64,000 nt of DNA from Ilumatobacter sp963746265 (GTDB lineage: Bacteria > Actinomycetota > Acidimicrobiia > Acidimicrobiales > Ilumatobacteraceae). Below are positions 9,701 through 17,117 of the stretch, in pieces. Numbering within the stretch: the stretch's first letter is position 1; each line of letters begins with the position of its first letter. Below the pieces are notes generated by a model that was not told the DNA's origin, did no database searches, and was given only the letters and a program-made list of their open reading frames with translations. The translations under genes were made by a program, and so were the position numbers. The stretch spans positions 372,001 to 436,000 of the forward strand of contig CAVVAM010000015.1 in the NCBI GenBank assembly GCA_963746265.1. Direction: 5' to 3'.

Positions 9701-10579
9701 CACCTCGGTGTCGCGGAGCTCCTCACGACGAAGCGCGTCGGCCACGTCGTGGATCTCCCGTTCGCCGCTCAGGAACACGAGCACGTCACCGGGGCCCTCG
9801 TGCTCGAGCTCGCCGACTGCGTCGATGACCGCCCGAACCTGGTCCCGTCGATCACCAGGATCGGAGTCGTTGTCGGGGCCGTAGGGCCGGTAGCGGACCT
9901 CGACCGGGAACGTTCGTCCCTCGACGACGAACACGGGCGCCGGGACGCCGTCGATCGCGAAGTGATCGGCGAACCGATCGGTGTCGATCGTCGCCGAGGT
10001 CACGATGACCTTGAGATCGGGCCGCTTCGGCAACAGCTGCCTGAGGTAGCCGAGGATGAAGTCGATGTTCAGGCTGCGCTCGTGCGCCTCGTCGATGATG
10101 AGCGTGTCGTACCGACGCAGCATCCGGTCGCGCTGCAGCTCGTTGAGAAGGATGCCGTCGGTCATGACCCGCAGGAGCGTCCCAGCGCCGACACGATCGT
10201 TGAAGCGGACGGTGTAGCCCACGGCCTCGCCGATCGTGGTCCCGATCTCGTCGGCGACGCGCTCGGCGACCGTCCGGGCGGCGACACGTCGGGGCTGGGT
10301 GTGGCCGATGATGCCGTCGACGCCGCGCCCGGCGAGCAGGCACAGCTTCGGGAGCTGGGTGCTCTTGCCCGAACCCGTCTCCCCGGCGACGATCAGGACC
10401 TGATGCTCACGGATCGCGGCGATCAACTCGTCGGCACGGTCTGCGATCGGCAGCGTGTCCGGAACCGAGAGCGAGACGGATGCGACCGTCCGGTCGAGCA
10501 TCGCCCGGCGCGCGACGCTGCCATCCTGATCGCTCCCGGGCTCCGAGGGCTGCGAGGGGGGTGGTGGCGACGACGTCAT
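6770..10579 (-). CDS. hrpA: ATP-dependent DEAH-box RNA helicase HrpA
   Basis: A 1269-residue cytoplasmic DEAH-box helicase, full length for bacterial HrpA, involved in RNA processing and rescue of stalled ribosomes. Motifs in order: Walker A GETGSGKST (residues 66-74), TQPRRVAA motif Ia, DEAH (163-166), SAT motif III, the STNVAETSITVPG motif V and QRAGRCGRV motif VI, followed by the winged-helix and OB-like regions and the long HrpA-specific C-terminal domain. The N-terminal 30 residues are a low-complexity Pro/Ser stretch. It stands alone, divergent from the mtfA remnant. No TANNNT hexamer is visible at the usual place before ATG 10579. Confidence 0.95.
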   Translation of the reverse strand: MTSSPPPPSQPSEPGSDQDGSVARRAMLDRTVASVSLSVPDTLPIADRADELIAAIREHQVLIVAGETGSGKSTQLPKLCLLAGRGVDGIIGHTQPRRVAARTVAERVADEIGTTIGEAVGYTVRFNDRVGAGTLLRVMTDGILLNELQRDRMLRRYDTLIIDEAHERSLNIDFILGYLRQLLPKRPDLKVIVTSATIDTDRFADHFAIDGVPAPVFVVEGRTFPVEVRYRPYGPDNDSDPGDRRDQVRAVIDAVGELEHEGPGDVLVFLSGEREIHDVADALRREELRDTEVLPLYARLSSAEQHRIFQPHRGRRVVLSTNVAETSITVPGVRYVVDAGTARISRYSRRLKVQRLPIEPVSQASANQRAGRCGRVAAGICIRLYAEEDFDNRDEFTEPEILRTNLASVILQMTAIGLGDVGRFPFVEPPDRQAIRDGYLLLDELGALREGRLGAPRKLTNIGRQLSRLPVDPRLGRMVIEADRHGCVREVLVIASALSIQDVRERPKDDPDRAAELHHRFDVEGSDLMSIVALWDHLRERQRELSGNRFRRMCRDEYLNYLRVREWRDLYSQLRQVAGQLKIRPTVEEAHPDRVHQAVLAGLLSHIGTRDGDGREYRGARDARFVIAPGSVLAKRGPKWVMAAELVETNRLWARRVATIQPEWAESIAAHLVKRSYSDPWWDAPAGRAVVAETVTLFGLPIVAARTIGVGRVDRVLAREMFIRHALVAGDWDTRHEFVRTNARFVERVALLEARVRRIDLLDDEALYEFYDERVGADVTSGRDFDRWWKSAARDQPHLLELGPVVLRNRRGIRLDDYPDTWTIGDVEYRLTYRFEPDTPLDGATLNVPLTALNQLDDRGLDWLVPGYREELVGLLVRSLPKDVRRELIPMNETAAAVFARLGEPSGRLVDAVAVAIREATGVEVSGDDFDVERLPSHLWMHFVVIDADGAVVDAGDDLAAIRERQAGSARTALAAATPIEERRDIVTWDIGTLDRVVEQRADDGHVVRAYPTLLDRGDSVALRVVDNEALQQRAMRGGVRRLLLMAAAPTVPKIERTLDQRATLAVAAGSIALSDLAADAIEAAVDAVMSRYELPWDDGAFARIEQAVRQDTQQLAADALAVAADIVDAANRVRRRTVALPADALRPTVADAEAHARRLVAPGFIRRSGTDRLPDVHRYVRGIEYRLDHLGGDIARDQRRMAEVRPIERSVAGALDGAPGRQHDLRALVWMLEELRMSTFAQPLGVDGPISAKRIRQAFRAITGSNLD

Positions 10580-10618
10580 CTCGGCTCATCAGGCTCGCAG
10601 CTCCGACCGGCCGTTCCC

Positions 10619-10647
10619 ACCGGTTTTCGAGGCGATGTCGAACCGGT
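10619..10647. repeat. Inverted repeat ACCGGTT...AACCGGT between hrpA and mtfA
   Basis: Seven-base arms (10619-10625 and 10641-10647) are perfect complements, and an inner TCGA/TCGA pair extends the stem with a two-T bulge. It lies in the divergent promoter region, so it could be an operator; there is no T-run to suggest a terminator. Confidence 0.3.
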
Positions 10648-10671
10648 GACAGCCGACGGCACACTGGCATG

Positions 10672-11395
10672 GTGCGTGCTGCGATCCGTCCGGAGCTCCG
10701 GGCCGCAGCCCCGGCCGAGTTCCGGCGGCTGTCGGCCGACGAACAGGAGCGCTTCCTCGTGCACGGCGAACGGCTGGTCACGAACACGCGGTGGGAGGGA
10801 GCGCGGCGACGTGGTCGTCACCGAGGCGATGGTCCATGCGATCGCCGCCCACGCCGCCCTGCTCGTGGCCGGATTCGAGCCGACCACCCACCCATACCTC
10901 AACGTCCGCTCGGTGATCGTCCACGGACGGACGATCGTCACACGCGGTGACCGGCCGGGACCGGCACGCGGGGTCGTCAGCTCCGGCCCGCAGTTCCTCG
11001 CGGGTCAGTCCGGTCACGGCCGCGGCCCGGTGCTGCTCGACTGGCAGACTGCGGCCCGGCAGATCGCCGACCCGGATCGGGGCGTGAACGTCATCTACCA
11101 CGAGTTCGCTCACAAACTCGACCAACTCGACGGAGCCGCCGATGGCATGCCGCCGCTCCCGACCCGCGACGACGAGTCGGCATGGATCCAGACCCTCGGC
11201 ACCAATTACCGGCGGCTCCGGCGCCGCGGCAGCGACGGCCTCGTCCGCGGCTACGGCGCGACCAATCCGGCCGAATACTTCGCCGTGACGACCGAACTGT
11301 TCTTCACCCGGCCGCTCGCACTCCGCGAGCGGCATCCGCGGGTGTACCGGCGACTTGCAGACTTCTACCGCCAGGACCCGGCACGCCGCCGCTGA
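10672..11395 (+). pseudogene. mtfA: Frameshifted MtfA/M90-type zinc peptidase
   Basis: The product is a zinc peptidase of the MtfA family (Peptidase M90), whose E. coli member interacts with the glucose regulator Mlc. The catalytic signature VIYHEFAHKLDQLDG and the NPAEYFAVTTELFF helix are intact in the second part. The first part (from GTG 10672, AIRPELRAAAPAEF... to NTRWEGAR) is in a different frame. The shift falls near 10796-10805. Restoring a GC pair in the GCGCGG tract joins the halves as WEGAR-GDVVVTEAM, which matches the family pattern around this point. So it is either a recently inactivated gene or a sequencing error. The GTG start has CACACT 6 nt upstream; ATG 10669 is the alternative. 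Confidence 0.75.
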
Positions 11396-11405
11396 CGCGA
11401 CCCGT

Positions 11406-11411
11406 CTACGC
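11406..11411 (+). promoter_or_regulatory. -10 hexamer TACGCT upstream of the P450
   Basis: TACGCT lies 24 nt before the P450 ATG, leaving room for a short leader that contains the GAAAGGGG ribosome-binding site (11423-11430). Confidence 0.35.
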
Positions 11412-11435
11412 TGCGGACTGCTGAAAGGGGACAGC

Positions 11436-12650
11436 ATGGCGTACGAGACCGACGAGCAGGATCTACGACCCGTGACCGACTGGGTCAACGACTGGGACTG
11501 GCTCGACGACCGGTGGGGCGCGAACGCGATCGACATCTGGAACGAGGTGCGCGAGCAGTGCCCGGTCGTGACGACCGAGCGGTACGGCCGAGCACACATG
11601 CCCGTGACGATGGAAGCGGTGGCACAGATCGCGAACGACACCGAGCACTTCTCCTCGGTGCTCGTCAGCGTCGGCCATCCCGACCGACCGCGCCAGCCGG
11701 CGCCACCGATCACGTCGGATCCACCCGACCACCACGGCCACCGCCGCCTGCTGCTGCCCTCCTTCAGCCCCAAGAAGATCGCCACGATGGAACAGGAGAT
11801 GCGCGAGTTCTGCCGCGGTCTGATCGCGGAACTCGACGGTGCGACGCACGCCGACGCATCCGAGCAGTACGCACAGCACATCCCGGTGCACGGCATCTGT
11901 CAGCTCCTCGGCGTCCCGGAGGCCGACGCCGACATGTTCCGGGACTGGATCTTCCGCAACTTCCAGCTCGCACCCAGGGATCCGAAGGTGCGACAGCAGG
12001 TCTTCGAAGAGATGAGCGCGTACAACGACCGGCTGCTCGACCTCCGTTCCGACGACCCGAAGGACGACCTCATGACGCTCATCGCACACGCGGAGATCGA
12101 CGGCGAACCCGTCGACCGAGAGCTGCAACGCGGCTACGTCTCGTTGATGATCATCGCCGGCATCGACACCACGTGGAGCGCGATCGGCTCGGGCATCTGG
12201 CACTTCGGACAGCACGCCGACGACCGTGCCGCGCTCGTCGCCGTCGACGACGACGACCTGCTGTGGAACACCGCCACCGAGGAGGTGCTCCGCTACTACG
12301 CACCGGTCACGATGGGCCGACTCACGACCTCGGACACCGAGGTTGCGGGCTGCCCGATGCGCGCCGGCGAGCAGACGCTCGTGACCTTTCCCGCCGCCAA
12401 CCACGACCCGGAGGCGTTCGAGAATGCACACGAGTTCCAGATCGACCGCGCCAAGAACCGGCACATCGCGTTCGGACTCGGCATCCACCGCTGCCTCGGC
12501 TCGAACCTGGCCCGGCTCGAGCTCGTCGTGGCGTTACAGGAATGGCTGCGGGCGTTCCCCGACTACGTGCTCGACCCCGAGCGCGAGACCAAGTGGGCCA
12601 ACGGCCAGGTGCGCGGCCCGCGCTTCCTCCCCGTGCTCCTTCACCGCTGA
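11436..12650 (+). CDS. Cytochrome P450
   Basis: A 404-residue soluble bacterial class I P450. Diagnostic elements are the I-helix oxygen-activation motif AGIDTT (residues 241-246), the K-helix ExxR (E283-R286) and the haem-binding loop FGLGIHRCLG with Cys353 as proximal ligand. It would hydroxylate a small hydrophobic compound using a ferredoxin and reductase that are not encoded nearby. The start is chosen at the ATG with a strong GAAAGGGG ribosome-binding site 5 nt upstream; the frame extends further 5' only through the end of the mtfA remnant. It is followed 13 nt later by an alcohol dehydrogenase, so a hydroxylation-then-oxidation step by the pair is plausible. Confidence 0.92.
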   Translation: MAYETDEQDLRPVTDWVNDWDWLDDRWGANAIDIWNEVREQCPVVTTERYGRAHMPVTMEAVAQIANDTEHFSSVLVSVGHPDRPRQPAPPITSDPPDHHGHRRLLLPSFSPKKIATMEQEMREFCRGLIAELDGATHADASEQYAQHIPVHGICQLLGVPEADADMFRDWIFRNFQLAPRDPKVRQQVFEEMSAYNDRLLDLRSDDPKDDLMTLIAHAEIDGEPVDRELQRGYVSLMIIAGIDTTWSAIGSGIWHFGQHADDRAALVAVDDDDLLWNTATEEVLRYYAPVTMGRLTTSDTEVAGCPMRAGEQTLVTFPAANHDPEAFENAHEFQIDRAKNRHIAFGLGIHRCLGSNLARLELVVALQEWLRAFPDYVLDPERETKWANGQVRGPRFLPVLLHR

Positions 12651-12663
12651 CGATCGGATCATC

Positions 12664-13749
12664 ATGCGCGCCGCCCTGCTCGAACACGCTCCCGGGGATC
12701 TCGTCATCGACGAGGTGACCCTCACCGAACCCGGGCCCGACGAGGTGCTGGTCCAGACCGCCGCCTGCGGGCTGTGCCACAGCGATCTCCACATCATCGA
12801 AGGCAAGCTGCCGACGAAGTTCCCCGCGCTGCTCGGGCACGAGGCCGCCGGCGTGGTGCAGGCGGTCGGCGAGAACGTCGACGAGTTCGCACCCGGCGAT
12901 CACGTGGTCGGATGCCTCTCCGTGTTCTGCGGATCGTGCCGTGAATGCGCGTTCGGCAACACGTTCCTGTGCGAGAACCGCCGAGCGCTGTCGGTGCGAG
13001 CCGACGGAACGTCGCGGGTGTGGCGCGGCGACGAATCGGTCGCGCAGATGTCGGGGTTGGGCGGGTTCGCCGAGGAGATGCTCGTCCACCGCAACGGCAT
13101 CGTGAAGGTGCCCGACGAACTGCCGCTCCATCTGGGGGCGCTGCTCGGGTGTGCCGTCATCACGGGCGTCGGCGCCGTGTTCAACTCGGCGAGGGTGCGC
13201 GCCGGCTCGACGGTCGCCGTGATCGGTGCCGGGGGCATCGGCCTGAACATCGTGCAAGGCGCCCACCTCGCCGGAGCGGAACAGATCATCGCGGTCGACC
13301 TCAACCCCGAGAAGCTCGCGCTCGCCCGCACGTTCGGTGCGACCGACGTCGTCGACGGTTCGGACGGCGAGGCCGTCAACGCCGTCGTCGAGATGACGGG
13401 TGGCGGCGTCGACAGTGCCTTCGAGGCGATCGGGCTCCCGGCGACGGCACAGCAGGCGTTCCGGATGGTCCGACCCGGCCGAACGGCCTATCTGGTCGGC
13501 CTCCCGGCACTCGGTGCCGACGTCGCACTGCCGGGCGCACCCATGGTGCTGCAGGCCCGCGGGCTGCAAGGCGTGTTCATGGGTTCGAACAACTTCAAGC
13601 GCGACATCCCGATGCTGGCCAACCTCTACCTCCAGGGCCGGCTGAAGCTCGACGAGCTCGTCGCCGCTCGGATCACCCTCGACGAGGTCAACGACGGGTA
13701 TGCCGCGATGCAGAGGGGCACCGAAGCGCGCAGCGTGATCGTGTTCTAG
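12664..13749 (+). CDS. Zinc-dependent medium-chain alcohol dehydrogenase
   Basis: A 361-residue medium-chain dehydrogenase/reductase. Catalytic zinc ligands are visible as Cys38 (GLCHSD) and His59 with Glu60 (GHE). The structural zinc site is complete with Cys89, Cys92, Cys95 and Cys103. The Rossmann dinucleotide-binding turn VIGAGGIGLN follows, with the acidic residue in AVDLNPEKL favouring NAD. It resembles the class III / NDMA-dependent alcohol dehydrogenases of actinobacteria, some of which use mycofactocin, but no mycofactocin genes are seen here. It begins 13 nt after the P450 stop and is likely co-transcribed, oxidising an alcohol such as a P450 product. That functional link is inference. 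Confidence 0.88.
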   Translation: MRAALLEHAPGDLVIDEVTLTEPGPDEVLVQTAACGLCHSDLHIIEGKLPTKFPALLGHEAAGVVQAVGENVDEFAPGDHVVGCLSVFCGSCRECAFGNTFLCENRRALSVRADGTSRVWRGDESVAQMSGLGGFAEEMLVHRNGIVKVPDELPLHLGALLGCAVITGVGAVFNSARVRAGSTVAVIGAGGIGLNIVQGAHLAGAEQIIAVDLNPEKLALARTFGATDVVDGSDGEAVNAVVEMTGGGVDSAFEAIGLPATAQQAFRMVRPGRTAYLVGLPALGADVALPGAPMVLQARGLQGVFMGSNNFKRDIPMLANLYLQGRLKLDELVAARITLDEVNDGYAAMQRGTEARSVIVF

Positions 13750-13786
13750 GCCGACCCGGGACGGGGCTGGTGCTGGGGCCCGTTCG

Positions 13787-13808
13787 TGGTGGCCGTCCAC
13801 AGCCACCA
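13787..13808. terminator. Hairpin between the convergent ADH and enoyl-CoA hydratase genes
   Basis: TGGTGGC (13787-13793) and GCCACCA (13802-13808) can form a 7-bp stem with an 8-nt loop about 40 nt after the ADH stop. There is no T-run, so its terminator role is uncertain. The rest of the 13750-14027 gap shows nothing recognisable. Confidence 0.3.
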
Positions 13809-14027
13809 TCGTTCGGACGCACTCCGTCGATGCGCGCCGACGGGTGAAGCAGGGAGTCATGTCGCGGAGACGAGGCAACGACGACCGACATCGTCACCGG
13901 GTCGCGCGCCCATTCCGCCGAGATGTCGATGCGCGACGGTGACCGTACCCGTCGCGGTTCGAGCGGAGTCTGGGATCTGCCGTCGATGAGGGTCCGGAAC
14001 GTATCGTTCCCCGTTCCGGTTCGATCG

Positions 14028-14816
14028 TCAGTCGCCCGTGAACTCGGGGCGTCGCTTCTCGGCGAACGCGGCGATGCCCTCCTGGCCGTCGTGTCGACCC
14101 ATCGACTCGGCGATCACGACCCCCTCGAACTCTCCAGCCGCCGGGAGTGAGCTCTCGTACCCGTGATACACGACCCGCTTGGCGTGACCGGTCGCCCACG
14201 CCGGCCCGTCGGCGAGTTGTTGGGCGAGTTCGGTGGCCGCCGCGTCGACGTCGTCGTCGGGCACGACCCGGTTGACCAGACCCCAGGCTTCGGCTTCTGC
14301 CGCATCGAGCACCCGGTTCGTCAGCGTCAGGTCGAGCATGCGCCGCAGGCCGATGTGGCGGGCCACGAAGTAGGAGGACGTCCCGTCGGGCGTGACGCCG
14401 GCGCGGGTGTAGGCCATCGTGTACTTGGCCGACTCACCCGACACGACGAGATCGAACGCGCTCATCAGCGACAGACCGGCACCGCCGGCGGCGCCACGCA
14501 CACCGGCGACGAACGGCTTGGGGATCGAGTTCATCTTGTAGATCGCGCCGTGGTAATCGACGAGCATGTCGGAAGCGAGCGAGGCGACCTGCTCACCGGC
14601 CTCGTGGAAGAGTTTCAGGTCGCCGCCGGCGCAGAAGACCTTGCCCTCGGCGGTCACGGCCGCCGATCGGACGTCGTCGTCGAACTCGATCGCGACCATC
14701 ACGGCGCGGAGATCGGCGGAGAACGCCGGGTTCACGGCATTGGCGCCCTCGGGGCGGGTGAATCGCACGTGCGCCACGTGATCGCGCACGTCGTACGTCA
14801 TCGTCGAGAGGTCCAT
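14028..14816 (-). CDS. Enoyl-CoA hydratase/isomerase family protein
   Basis: A 262-residue crotonase-superfamily protein. Oxyanion-hole segments are present: KVFCAGGDLK in the first half and VRGAAGGAGLSLMSAFDLVVSGES in the second, where the GGAG strand holds the CoA thioester. The general acid/base glutamates of classic hydratases are not obvious; the corresponding region reads YTRAGVTPDGTSSYF, which resembles isomerase or 2-cyclohexenyl-type members more than a true hydratase. It probably acts in acyl-CoA catabolism. It stands alone on the minus strand, and its ATG is preceded by TAGTCT at 6 nt. The exact reaction is unknown. Confidence 0.82.
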   Translation of the reverse strand: MDLSTMTYDVRDHVAHVRFTRPEGANAVNPAFSADLRAVMVAIEFDDDVRSAAVTAEGKVFCAGGDLKLFHEAGEQVASLASDMLVDYHGAIYKMNSIPKPFVAGVRGAAGGAGLSLMSAFDLVVSGESAKYTMAYTRAGVTPDGTSSYFVARHIGLRRMLDLTLTNRVLDAAEAEAWGLVNRVVPDDDVDAAATELAQQLADGPAWATGHAKRVVYHGYESSLPAAGEFEGVVIAESMGRHDGQEGIAAFAEKRRPEFTGD

Positions 14817-14822
14817 GACGCG

Positions 14823-14828
14823 AGACTA
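14823..14828 (-). promoter_or_regulatory. -10 hexamer TAGTCT of a leaderless promoter
   Basis: On the minus strand TAGTCT ends exactly 6 nt before the ATG at 14816. Confidence 0.5.
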
Positions 14829-14863
14829 GGCAGCCGATGGTCGGCGGATCCGAGCGCACGTGC

Positions 14864-14869
14864 TATGCT
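14864..14869 (+). promoter_or_regulatory. Extended -10 TGCTATGCT upstream of the VOC gene
   Basis: TATGCT with an upstream TGC lies 26 nt before ATG 14896, leaving a short leader with an AGGAG ribosome-binding site (14886-14890). Confidence 0.45.
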
Positions 14870-14895
14870 TGCGAGCACAACGAACAGGAGAACTC

Positions 14896-15468
14896 ATGAC
14901 GCCGATCGATTTCCCCGTGCCGTGGCAGGGACTCAACCACCTCGCCCTGATCACCAATGACATGGATGCGACGGTTCGGTTCTGGCACGGCGTGATGGGT
15001 GCGCCACTCGTCGCCACGATCGGCACCGACACGTTCCGACACTACTTCTTCTCGTTCGGACCGTCGCATTCGGTGGCCTTCTTCGAGTACACCGGCCACG
15101 AGACGAAGATGATCTCCAAGCCGGCCGGGGTGTTCGACGAACGGGCCGGCCAGTTCGATCATCTGTCGCTCGACCTCCCCGACGAGGCCGCACTCCTGAG
15201 GCTCCGTGAGCGTCTCGAATCGGCGGGCACCGAGGTCACCGAGGTGGTCGACCACGGGCTGATGCGTTCGATCTACTTCACCGACCCCAACGGCATCGCC
15301 CTCGAGGCGTCGTGGTGGGCGGACGACCCGACGGCGGCAGCGCCCGATTACGCCGACGACCGGTACTTCCGCGACCCCAACCCGGTGCCGGCGCTGGCCG
15401 AGCTGCGCGACGGGGGGCTGCGATCATTGCCGTCGACGCGCCTCGTCGACGAAGCCGTCGCAGTCTGA
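14896..15468 (+). CDS. VOC-family (glyoxalase/dioxygenase fold) protein
   Basis: A 190-residue vicinal-oxygen-chelate protein. The two babbab halves are recognisable: GLNHLALITNDMDATVRFWHGVMGAP at the N-terminus with a candidate metal-binding His, and DHLSLDLPDEAALLRLRERL with a second His, ending in the acidic metal ligand of IYFTDPNGIALEASWW. Such proteins include glyoxalases, ring-cleavage dioxygenases and fosfomycin-type resistance proteins. The TDPNGIALE ending is common in uncharacterised ring-cleavage-like members. The ATG is chosen by its AGGAG ribosome-binding site. It is flanked by acyl-CoA genes on the opposite strand, so its pathway is unclear. Confidence 0.8.
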   Translation: MTPIDFPVPWQGLNHLALITNDMDATVRFWHGVMGAPLVATIGTDTFRHYFFSFGPSHSVAFFEYTGHETKMISKPAGVFDERAGQFDHLSLDLPDEAALLRLRERLESAGTEVTEVVDHGLMRSIYFTDPNGIALEASWWADDPTAAAPDYADDRYFRDPNPVPALAELRDGGLRSLPSTRLVDEAVAV

Positions 15469-15513
15469 TCGGCGCGTTCGGGTCTCGGGGCGCCGGGCCC
15501 CTGCTCGCTCGGT

Positions 15514-16251
15514 CTAGCGGCCGGCCAATCGGCGAATGCCGTCGAGGAAGAACGCCGTCAGCGCGGCAACCGGGTCGGCGTCGCCGACGAGGTCGTCGTA
15601 CACGAGCACGGCTCCGAACGGTGCGTTCCAGAACGACTTGTCGCCCGGCCGATCCTCCGTCCACGGGCCGACGTACGCATACGGCTGTGCCTGGAACCCG
15701 TCGCCGGGTGATCCACCGAGGTTGGCGCGCCGGTCGGCCGTCGCTGCTGCGTCGAGGGCCACGTCGAAGTGCTCGGGCCACAGCTGGATCATGGTCGGTG
15801 AGGCATCCGCGGGCAGCTGCTCGATCACGCGGTCGAGGGCCGTGGCGACGACGCCGTACCACGATGCGAGCACCGTCGCCGCCGCCGTGTCGGCCGACAG
15901 CACCTCGGCCGCATCGCCGAGCGGAGGCGTGTCATGGCCGACGTCCAGGTCGGCGTCCAGGTCGACCTTCGCCAGCGCGGCGAGCTCCGTGAGGCTCGCA
16001 CCGTCGATCGACATCGCCGCGCTGGTCGCGCCATCGGCGCCGCCCGTCTCGCGAACGATCAGCGCTCCAGACACACGGACCCGCACCACGTCGTCACCGA
16101 ACTCCGGCGTGCCGAAGCCCCCGACCACAGCCCGCAATCCGAACCGACCGGTGGCCTGCGAGCGGGCGCGGGCGACGATGTGCACAGCGACCCGCTGGAG
16201 CGCATCCCGTGTGGCGGCGAACGATTCGGGCAACGGTGCGAGTGGCGTCAT
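15514..16251 (-). CDS. Conserved actinobacterial protein of unknown function
   Basis: A 245-residue cytosolic protein not assignable to a named family. It has no signal peptide or transmembrane helix. The most distinctive stretch is in the second half: TMIQLWPEHFDVALD, then NLGGSPGDGFQAQPYAYVGPW, then FWNAPFGAVLVYDDL. The same layout (LWPEHFD... SPGD... EPYLYVGPW) is familiar from uncharacterised actinobacterial proteins. The conserved His, Asp and Trp residues suggest a binding pocket, but no catalytic motif is clear. ATG 16251 is used, with GTG 16257 as an alternative. The gene lies 56 nt after the enoyl-CoA hydratase and could be the last gene of that operon. Confidence 0.6.
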   Translation of the reverse strand: MTPLAPLPESFAATRDALQRVAVHIVARARSQATGRFGLRAVVGGFGTPEFGDDVVRVRVSGALIVRETGGADGATSAAMSIDGASLTELAALAKVDLDADLDVGHDTPPLGDAAEVLSADTAAATVLASWYGVVATALDRVIEQLPADASPTMIQLWPEHFDVALDAAATADRRANLGGSPGDGFQAQPYAYVGPWTEDRPGDKSFWNAPFGAVLVYDDLVGDADPVAALTAFFLDGIRRLAGR

Positions 16252-16307
16252 GTCCACACGAACCCTGCGAACCGATCCGTTGTTTCCCGCGCCTGCCGCC
16301 CCCGTGA

Positions 16308-17117
16308 TCATTCCGACGTGGGTCCGGTGAAGTTGGCGGCCCGCTTCTCCCGGTGTGACGCCAGCCCCTCGGCGACGTCGGGGCCGCCGAACCCGTAGAA
16401 CTCGAGAGCCAGCGACGCGTCGAACGCCGGGCCCGCCGATCGGTACCAGTGGTTCAGGGAGTGCTTCGTCCAGCGGACAGCCGAGGGCGAGACCGACATC
16501 AGCTTGTCGGCGACGACGAGCGCCTCGTCGTGCACACGATCGTCGTCGACGCAGAGCGACACGAGCCCGATCCGCTCCGCCTCCTCGCCCGTGAGCGTGT
16601 CGCAGGTGAGGAGGTAGTACTTCGCCTTCGCCATGCCCACCAGCAGCGGCCAGCACACAGCCGCATGATCACCGGCCGCGACACCGAGGCGGGTGTGGCC
16701 GTCGATGATGCGGGCGTTCCGACCGACGATCGACACGTCGGCGAGCAACCCGGCCACCAGCCCGGCGCCGACGGCCGGGCCGTGGATCGCCGACACGATC
16801 GGTTTCGAGCAGTTGATGACGTTCCAGACGAGATCGCGCGCCTCGCGCATCACCCGGGTGCGGGTCGCGTAGTCGTGGATCATGCCGTCGATCAGCTCGA
16901 AGCTGCCGCCCGCCGAGAACCCCTTTCCGGCGCCCTGCAGGATCGCCACCTGGACGTCGGGGTCGCGGTCGACCGCGACCCACACCTCGGCGATCTCCCG
17001 GTGCGCGTCCGGCCCCACCGAGTTCAGCCCCGGCCCGTCGAACGTGATGCGCAGCACCCCGTCGCGGGGTCGGTCAGAGCTGAAACTCGGGAACTCGGCT
17101 GCGTAGTCGATACTCAC
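16308..17117 (-). CDS. Enoyl-CoA hydratase/isomerase family protein
   Basis: A 269-residue crotonase-superfamily enzyme. Oxyanion-hole segments are KGFSAGGSFELIDG and SAIHGPAVGAGLVAGLLADVSI. The next block, AKYYLLTCDTLTGEEAERIGLVSLCVDDD, is the typical C-terminal helix region. The catalytic glutamates of mitochondrial-type hydratases are not clearly conserved, so isomerase or related activity remains possible. The GTG start at 17117 overlaps the TGA of the alpha/beta hydrolase (GTGA), so the two are coupled and probably function together on an acyl-CoA or ester substrate. Confidence 0.83.
   Translation of the reverse strand: MSIDYAAEFPSFSSDRPRDGVLRITFDGPGLNSVGPDAHREIAEVWVAVDRDPDVQVAILQGAGKGFSAGGSFELIDGMIHDYATRTRVMREARDLVWNVINCSKPIVSAIHGPAVGAGLVAGLLADVSIVGRNARIIDGHTRLGVAAGDHAAVCWPLLVGMAKAKYYLLTCDTLTGEEAERIGLVSLCVDDDRVHDEALVVADKLMSVSPSAVRWTKHSLNHWYRSAGPAFDASLALEFYGFGGPDVAEGLASHREKRAANFTGPTSE

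Noticed and set aside
6098..11395. A plus-strand open frame of about 1765 codons opposite hrpA
   Set aside because: Its first 1500 codons are antisense to the unmistakable HrpA helicase and have Arg/Asp/His-rich shadow composition; only its last part is real, belonging to the mtfA remnant.
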